From Sinonovacula constricta (Eukaryota; Mollusca; Bivalvia; Cardiida; Solecurtidae): a stretch of DNA of 64,000 nt. Every line of letters begins with the position of its first letter. The first letter of the stretch is position 1. The stretch covers positions 35,715,921-35,779,920 of the forward strand of contig CM017563.1 of assembly GCA_007844125.1 (NCBI GenBank). The letters are read 5' to 3'. Below are positions 62,301 through 64,000 of the stretch, in pieces. The notes under the pieces were generated by a model, which was not told the DNA's origin, did not search any database, and saw only the letters and a program-made list of their open reading frames with translations. The position numbers and the translations under genes were made by a program.

Positions 62301-64000
62301 TGCCAACATCTCAGCCATACCTAAAAAAAACACTCAGTCATTAAGTGTTTTACAAAATTCTCAGTATGACTTATTATACATCATTCGGTCATCAGATTTA
62401 CTTACTTTTTCACAATGATAATGTATATTTTATTTATGTACTCATTTATTTATTTATTTAAGGGGAGGGAGGTATTAAGGTGTATATTTTCCTGATATTT
62501 ATTTTTCATTAATTATCAATAAATTTACATTCAATGCATGTTTGATTAACTATTACTTTGCAAAATAAACCAGTGTTATTTCATTAATACTTACCTAATC
62601 CCTTCTTTTGAATGGAAACAAGAAACTGTTCAAAGTTTTTGAATGGTGCTCCTTCTCCCCAAAGACCAAGTCTTTCCATGAATGCCTGTAAATGAAGAAA
62701 TTGTGAAAACAGTTACATTCAAACCGAAAGCATGTATGAATGAAAAAACAACAACACGTTTATGACATCCTTTAACAAAAACTTCTGAAATAAAAAAAAA
62801 CAACGGACCCCAAACAGGAAAAAAAAAACAGGAAAAAAAAACAAAAAAAAAAACACACAACAACACCAAAAGAAGACCATGTGACCTGTAAAGTGAGCAA
62901 ACACAACCTAAATTTTTGTAAAGGGAGATAAGAAATACAGAAGTGAGAATGCAAGGAAATTAAATAAGCAAATAGGAATTTGGTGCCATTGACAGGACAA
63001 ATAGAACAGTTGGATGATTGTCATGGAACCTGAAAGTTTATCAGGCTTGTCTACAGAGCATACCTGATTCCTCTTTGGCTCACACAATATACTCCTGAAC
63101 ATTGCATAATAAACTTTCACATCTTATAACACAAACCTATTATCCTCTATATCTTACAGATTGTTTATTTAAGGTTGTTTGTTTTTTTATAAATCATATA
63201 AATGTATGAGATTCAGAAATGGATGCAGGTATGTATGCATGTAAAAGGAGAAAGCTTTTGGCTGTTTTTCAGATACATTGTAGCGACATAATTATGGTCA
63301 TTTTTGTCAAAGTACAGCTTTTTTGGTAGAGGAAGACCTCAAACAAATGTCTGGGTAGAACCATTGGTGCACCTCACGTCAGCAAGAAGACCTTCACACA
63401 CCATGACCTTTGCACAGACCAGGACTGACGTCCATGCTGTGATAGGCTAAGATGCTTGACTAATGGTAATTCGGAGTAAGCTGTCATTTCATATAATTTT
63501 TCAATTAAAACACACATGCTTGTATCAAACATTAACTTACCATATTTTTCACATCTGTGACTCCTGTAGCACTACAATATAGAACTCTAGCCTGTGGCAA
63601 CAGTCTGTAAGAAACAGATTCAAGAATCACAATGGGTAGATCATTATTTGAACAGTGTAAATATTATCTCAATCTCAAAGTAGCTGGGAAATAAAATATT
63701 CAGCACAGTGTAAGCGTGTTCGAACACAAAGACTTAAATTTAACTTTTTATTAAAAATCATCCCAGAAAATTGTATTGGGAGATTGTTGATGTGGTTTAA
63801 ACCCACATAACACAGCAACAAACTTGATAACTGTTTGTCTATAATATCATTATAATGCTCCTAAAATGATGTAAAATTTCTCTGATTGATTGTTTGCAGG
63901 GTATTAGTCCCACCAAAGGTATCTCAAATAATGGAGATAATGTCAACTTGAAGCAGACATATAATGCTGCCTTTACCATGAATAGCATGCCATGAAACAC
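29327..64000 (-). CDS. Strawberry-notch family helicase-like protein, 5' partial, with UBZ4 tail
   Basis: Partial: the 5' exons lie beyond 64000. Exons from 5' to 3' on the - strand: 63541-63604, 62595-62685, 62237-62320, 61124-61181, 59826-59936, 57529-57622, 56531-56650, 55478-55735, 54572-54632, 53827-53956, 51625-51710, 48668-48783, 47344-47424, 46343-46477, 44176-44237, 43335-43436, 41099-41275, 40547-40629, 37937-38020, 35417-35522, 33752-33896, 29327-30151. All are GT-AG and join in frame to 1023 residues. Visible: SATG (residues 11-14, motif III), the family signature [28 protein letters not shown] (308-320, motif V), [11 protein letters not shown] (345-355, motif VI), the DRGMSWE block, and a conserved Cys cluster (C652, C658, C664). 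Family members are nuclear chromatin and transcription co-regulators; plant FORGETTER1 acts in heat-stress memory. The core resembles FORGETTER1 in places (CMHG..C, FLNR.LGL). The family is certain; whether it is the SBNO1 orthologue or a paralogue is not. Confidence 0.95.
29339..29410 (-). other. UBZ4-type zinc finger at the extreme C-terminus of the SBNO-like protein
   Basis: Residues 997-1020 read [11 protein letters not shown]...[11 protein letters not shown]-x2-C, a 15-residue spacer, then H-x3-C. The LNxH(I/L)DxC helix with its Asp matches the ubiquitin-binding finger of RAD18, SPRTN, WRNIP1 and FAN1 (family knowledge). It is three residues from the stop. The exon joins in phase 0 to the conserved SBNO C-terminal domain through SIQAS|QQAGMKH. 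Confidence 0.85.
29459..29482 (-). other. PCNA-box-like motif beside a basic stretch
   Basis: Residues 973-980 read QQTLFSTF directly after RPIKKAK, a likely nuclear signal. The pattern is near Q-x-x-(L/I/M)-x-x-(F/Y)-(F/Y), with Thr in place of the first aromatic, so binding to PCNA is possible but not certain. It lies 16 residues before the UBZ4 finger. Confidence 0.45.
30411..30676 (-). repeat. tRNA-derived SINE (family S1), diverged copy
   Basis: Reversed copy of the SINE at 37023-37300. B box (GGTTTGAACCC read forward as GGGTTCAAACC), GACCTCCCGATCCGCAAGCC and the body with GGAGGGAAGCCACTACTACC are all present. The A box is damaged. It lies in the last intron of the SBNO-like gene. Confidence 0.85.
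30815..31640. repeat. 22-bp minisatellite in last SBNO intron
   Basis: About 36 tandem units of ACAACAAACATTTTGACAGG plus AC, with variants (ACCATTTTGACATGAC, ACATTATGACAGGAC). The - strand frames stay open for up to 200 codons because the unit lacks stops in several frames. It is intronic and not a credible protein. Confidence 0.92.
31641..33338 (-). other. Last SBNO intron, repeat-poor part
   Basis: AT-rich intron. A reversed R4 fragment (GAGCAAACCCAACAGTTACC, about 32797) is the only repeat recognised. Diffuse Tc1/mariner-like text such as CCTTGTTAAGAGGGACATTT (31832) and GGTCCTTAAGCAAGGTGTTA (33181) suggests an old MITE of about 1.4 kb, not delimited. Confidence 0.35.
33340..33745. repeat. 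AT-rich higher-order minisatellite abutting a splice donor
   Basis: Short units (ATAAAACATGACTGTTGGTA) arranged in a higher-order repeat of about 82 bp that also contains AACACGACTTGTTATAAGG. The array begins six bases inside the intron after the exon 33752-33896 (donor AGT|GTGAGTATACC). A long - strand frame reads from the exon into the array. Confidence 0.88.
33897..35416 (-). other. SBNO intron, no repeats recognised
   Basis: About 1.5 kb AT-rich intron. Short open frames (for example 34693-34911 +) have no support. Confidence 0.5.
35501..37740 (-). repeat. 60-bp array that copies a splice acceptor and exon start
   Basis: About 32 tandem units of 60-61 bp fill nearly the whole intron between exons 37937-38020 and 35417-35522. 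The first unit starts inside the exon: ATGGTGTAGCAGCGACACCC at 35501-35520 is coding sequence, CA|CTGGCACAAAT is the acceptor, and the same order recurs in every later unit as CATGGTGTAACAGCAACACC then CCACTGGCACAAATAC. On the - strand each unit therefore carries TTTGTGCCAG|TGGGGTGT..., a good copy of the real acceptor with 22 nt of exon. Units at 36480-36800 share an extra A and a CAATACTG variant, showing local homogenisation. A SINE interrupts the array at 37023-37300. Confidence 0.93.
37023..37300 (+). mobile_element. tRNA-derived SINE (family S1) with exact target duplication
   Basis: 278 bp. The head has an A box (AATAGCTCAGATGGTAGAGC), a B box (GGGTTCGAACCCCGACC) and a tRNA-like D arm; the body contains GGTAGTAGTGGCTTCCCTCC and ends GCCGGCAAATCCCAATCCCT. 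The 11-bp duplication ATTGCATATCA (37012-37022 and 37301-37311) shows insertion into an existing array unit, so the array is older than the insertion. No LINE-like tail or poly(A) is obvious. Confidence 0.9.
38245..39545. repeat. 61-bp minisatellite in SBNO intron
   Basis: About 21 units of roughly 61 bp built on GGTAGAGATCAGTGTTTCCA, GCAAGTAAGGGGCAAATTAT and ATAGCTACAGAACCATATGT. Variation is mainly point changes (TTAGTGG/TTAATGG, AAGTAAGG/AAGGAAGG). It does not touch an exon. Confidence 0.92.
39780..40335. repeat. Bivalve-type dispersed repeat with internal ~115-bp periodicity
   Basis: Repeated phrases CCAAGTTTGGTGAGAAC, AAGTTTGACCTAATGACATA and CCTTTTGACACTATGTACCC recur in altered form at about 115-bp spacing (39800, 39950, 40060, 40190). 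I remember this TTTGACCTA-TGACCTA-CTTTTTGAC pattern as very common in bivalve genomes; that is memory, not a search. Confidence 0.6.
41276..43334 (-). other. SBNO intron with one R2 copy
   Basis: About 2 kb intron, AT-rich. It contains an R2 element (listed separately) and at 42725-42800 a fragment resembling the R2 3' end (GTCAGCTGGAAAGTTCTGAC...TTGAACCCATG). Nothing else recognised. Confidence 0.5.
42970..43182 (+). repeat. Dispersed repeat R2, nearly full copy
   Basis: CATTGCAGTGACCATTTATT, GCAACATCCAGCTTTCTGGT, ATGTCTGGGTAGAACCACTG, CAAGTCAGCTGGAAGACC, CACATTAAGTCCTTCGCCTC and a GAACCCATGCGGTGAGAGG-like end ending GGGCGCCCCCT. About 215 bp. The class is unknown; the 3' part has a weak tRNA-B-box look (TCAAACCCATG). 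Confidence 0.75.
44640..45930. repeat. 73-bp minisatellite in SBNO intron
   Basis: About 17-18 units of roughly 73 bp: TTTACCATGTTTAAGATCAC, ATACTACATAAAGACCACAT, ACTATCCAAAGAATGAATAC, TGTCCCACAAGCA. Two unit types alternate (ACATAAAGACCACAT and ACATGTAGACAACAT), giving a partial higher-order order. It does not touch an exon. Confidence 0.92.
46035..46275 (-). repeat. Dispersed repeat R2, reversed copy
   Basis: Contains CCAGACATAAGTTTGGTGCC, CTCCACTGGTTCTACC and AATTAGCTGGACATTACCAA, the reverse of the R2 blocks. It ends 68 bp before the exon 46343-46477 donor. Confidence 0.65.
46868..47137 (-). repeat. tRNA-derived SINE (family S1), reversed copy
   Basis: Close match to the SINE at 37023-37300. 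B box (GGGGTTCGAACCCACGACC as read on the + strand), the GATCCGCAAGCCGACGCTCT head and an intact CATCTGAGCTATTGC A-box region. It lies in the intron between exons 47344-47424 and 46343-46477. Confidence 0.88.
47664..47886 (+). repeat. Dispersed repeat R2, full copy
   Basis: TACATTGCAGCGACCAATTA, GCAACGTCCAGCTTTTTGGT, CAAATGTCTGGGTAGAACCA, CAAGTCAGCTGGAG, CACATTAAGTCCTTCGCTC and TTGAACCCACATGGTGAGAG, ending ACGCCACGCCCCCT. It serves here as the reference copy of the family. Confidence 0.75.
48419..48634 (+). repeat. Dispersed repeat R2, subfamily with CCTGACTGGGACTTGG
   Basis: Starts ACATAGTGACAAAGTTAACG and carries AATGTCTGGGTAAAACCACT, CATGAAAGTTTTCACCCTGA and GGAACCCACTCGGTGAAG, ending GGCCATCCCCTC. 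It lies 34 bp from the exon 48668-48783 donor. Confidence 0.65.
48900..49470 (+). pseudogene. Possible processed gene fragment in SBNO intron, family unknown
   Basis: After a (GATGAT)n run, + strand frames look coding but are broken by stops (48955-49170). The last part is open for 79 codons (49195-49434), ending [16 protein letters not shown], and is followed 25 bp later by AATAAA. The lack of introns, broken frames and nearby poly(A) signal fit a decayed retrocopy or transposon gene. I do not recognise the protein. Confidence 0.3.
49471..51624 (-). other. SBNO intron, mostly unassigned
   Basis: About 2 kb AT-rich intron with an R2 fragment at 51500-51600 (TTACATTGCACTGACAAATT, ATCCAGTTAATTATTG). 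A 91-codon + frame (51036-51311) has no support. Confidence 0.45.
51840..51990 (-). repeat. Dispersed repeat R2, reversed partial copy
   Basis: CTAGGTGGTTCTACCAAGAA, CTTCCTCCACGACTACTTAG, CTGGATGTTGCTAATATGAC in reversed R2 order. Confidence 0.6.
52290..52995 (+). repeat. Bivalve-type repeat, ~160-bp internal units
   Basis: Begins AGAGGGCCATGATGGCCCTA then TATCGCTCACCCTGGAC. Three to four units share TGGTGGCCATGTT, GATCCAAATTCTTTTA, TTGATACAGGGCCACC and GTTTCTGACAAGAAGATTTT. I know this GGCCATGATGGCCCTATATC motif from many bivalve loci by memory. Confidence 0.65.
53000..53826 (-). other. SBNO intron, nothing recognised
   Basis: AT-rich intron sequence with no repeats or frames that I can support. 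Confidence 0.5.
54200..54446 (+). repeat. Dispersed repeat R3
   Basis: CCAACAGTATTTCAGTCACC, GACGTCCACTTGAAGCCGAT, CACTGTATATAGCATGCCAT, ATTATCCTGACACCGGGCCA and a B-box-like GGCCCGGGATCGAAC end. Related copies are at 61396-61705 and 63894-64000. It is possibly a SINE, judged by the end, but no A box is found. Confidence 0.7.
54700..55477 (-). other. SBNO intron, nothing recognised
   Basis: AT-rich intron with T-runs. The short open frames are not supported. Confidence 0.5.
56320..56432. repeat. Three-copy ~38-bp tandem repeat
   Basis: AGATTTTGTGGTATTTATGT, GAAGGACGGTCAGATTTTAT, GGATATTTATGTAAAGAACA: three imperfect copies about 100 bp from the exon 56531-56650 donor. Confidence 0.75.
56651..57528 (-). 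other. SBNO intron, nothing recognised
   Basis: AT-rich intron without recognisable repeats. Confidence 0.5.
57703..57805 (+). repeat. Dispersed repeat R2, 3'-truncated
   Basis: ACAGTGACCATTTATGACCA, CAATGTCCAGCTTTTTGGTG and ACGTCTGGGTAGAATCACCA. It is truncated after the GTCAGCTGGAA block. Confidence 0.65.
58230..58268 (+). promoter_or_regulatory. Dispersed promoter-like motif in SBNO intron
   Basis: CGAGAGATGATTCGTGAATT followed by ATCCGAGGCGTTCCAAT. It matches the copy at 10882-10925 and the reconstructed pre-insertion RNF7 flank. Either an intronic regulatory site or simply a short dispersed repeat. Confidence 0.4.
58420..59263 (-). mobile_element. Tigger/pogo-like element with transposase start
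   Basis: 844 bp. Terminal inverted repeats CAGTGAACCCTCCCTAGTCC and, at the right end on the - strand, CAGTGGAATCTCCCCAGACC, flanked by TA on both sides (Tc1/mariner duplication). From 58648 on the - strand a short frame reads [20 protein letters not shown] before a stop, which matches the DNA-binding start of pogo/Tigger transposases. The catalytic DDE part is absent, so this is an internally deleted, non-autonomous copy in an SBNO intron. Confidence 0.8.
59264..59825 (-). other. SBNO intron, nothing recognised
   Basis: AT-rich intron. A 75-codon + frame (59325-59552) is unsupported. Confidence 0.5.
60055..60560. repeat. Locus with scattered AAAAGTAGGG repeats
   Basis: Imperfect GTAGGGCAAA / AAAAGTAGGGA units occur at 60065-60155 and again at 60465-60545, with unrelated sequence between. 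ACTTGTCAGCCTAC at about 60555 repeats the donor-side text at 59813-59825 next to exon 59826-59936. Confidence 0.5.
60926..61083 (+). repeat. Dispersed repeat R2, 5'-truncated
   Basis: GGTGGCGGAAGACCCTAAAC, GGTAGAACCACCAGTGCATG, GCAAGTTCGATGGAAGGCC, AAGTGAGGGGCTGAGAAG. It ends 41 bp before the exon 61124-61181 donor. Confidence 0.6.
61396..61715 (+). repeat. Dispersed repeat R3, nested or duplicated start
   Basis: The R3 start (CCCACCAACAGTATTTCA) occurs at 61407 and again at 61505 as CCCACCTACAGTATTTCA. The rest follows once: ATTATCCTGACACCGGGCCA, AATGAATTTGGCATGTGGCA, GCCCGGGATCGAATCAGG, AACCAGGTGCGG. Confidence 0.65.
62690..63540. other. SBNO intron with A-rich run and an R2 copy
   Basis: A-rich simple sequence at 62790-62860. 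An R2 copy lies at 63272-63455 (ATACATTGTAGCGACATAAT, AAATGTCTGGGTAGAACCAT). No exon found. Confidence 0.5.
63894..64000 (+). repeat. Dispersed repeat R3, cut by the window edge
   Basis: TAGTCCCACCAAAGGTATCT, TCAACTTGAAGCAGACATAT and GAATAGCATGCCATG match the start of R3. Confidence 0.6.

Overview
The window is animal nuclear DNA, most likely from a bivalve mollusc. Genes are split into short exons by repeat-rich introns with GT-AG junctions. Dispersed repeats that I remember as typical of bivalve genomes are present at 39780-40330 and 52290-52990. The organism call is inference; the sequence itself shows only a metazoan-style genome.\n\nTwo genes are certain and point toward each other. RNF7 (RBX2/SAG, the RING subunit of cullin-5 ubiquitin ligases) lies on the + strand in three exons (25361-28067) and reads without a break. 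A strawberry-notch (SBNO/FORGETTER1) family helicase-like gene lies on the - strand, from beyond the right edge down to its stop at 29327. I could join 22 exons in frame, giving 1023 residues that begin just before helicase motif III. Its last exon adds a 274-residue tail ending in a basic stretch, a PCNA-box-like motif and a UBZ4-type ubiquitin-binding zinc finger. As far as I recall, the vertebrate and plant family members lack this tail.\n\nLayout: 1-8100 is gene-poor, with microsatellites, small tandem arrays and old dispersed repeats. 8166-8719 holds a signal-peptide exon (- strand) whose splice donor has been copied into a tandem array. 8720-17000 is mostly unassigned, with one convincing orphan terminal exon (12081-12268, -) and promoter-like sequence near 10880-11280. 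17280-20070 is a large minisatellite built on GTATAC. 20537-25294 is a foldback-type transposon with long inverted arms, an 8-bp target duplication and a decayed retroelement inside; it has cut the upstream region of RNF7 about 60 bp before the start codon. 25361-28640 is RNF7. 28780-64000 is the SBNO-like gene, whose introns carry five minisatellite arrays, a tRNA-derived SINE family, two other dispersed families and a Tigger-like MITE.\n\nThe most unusual feature is that two intronic minisatellites (35501-37740 and 8166-8657) have a repeat unit that spans a splice junction. Dozens of copies of a real acceptor or donor, with a little coding sequence, therefore sit beside the functional site.
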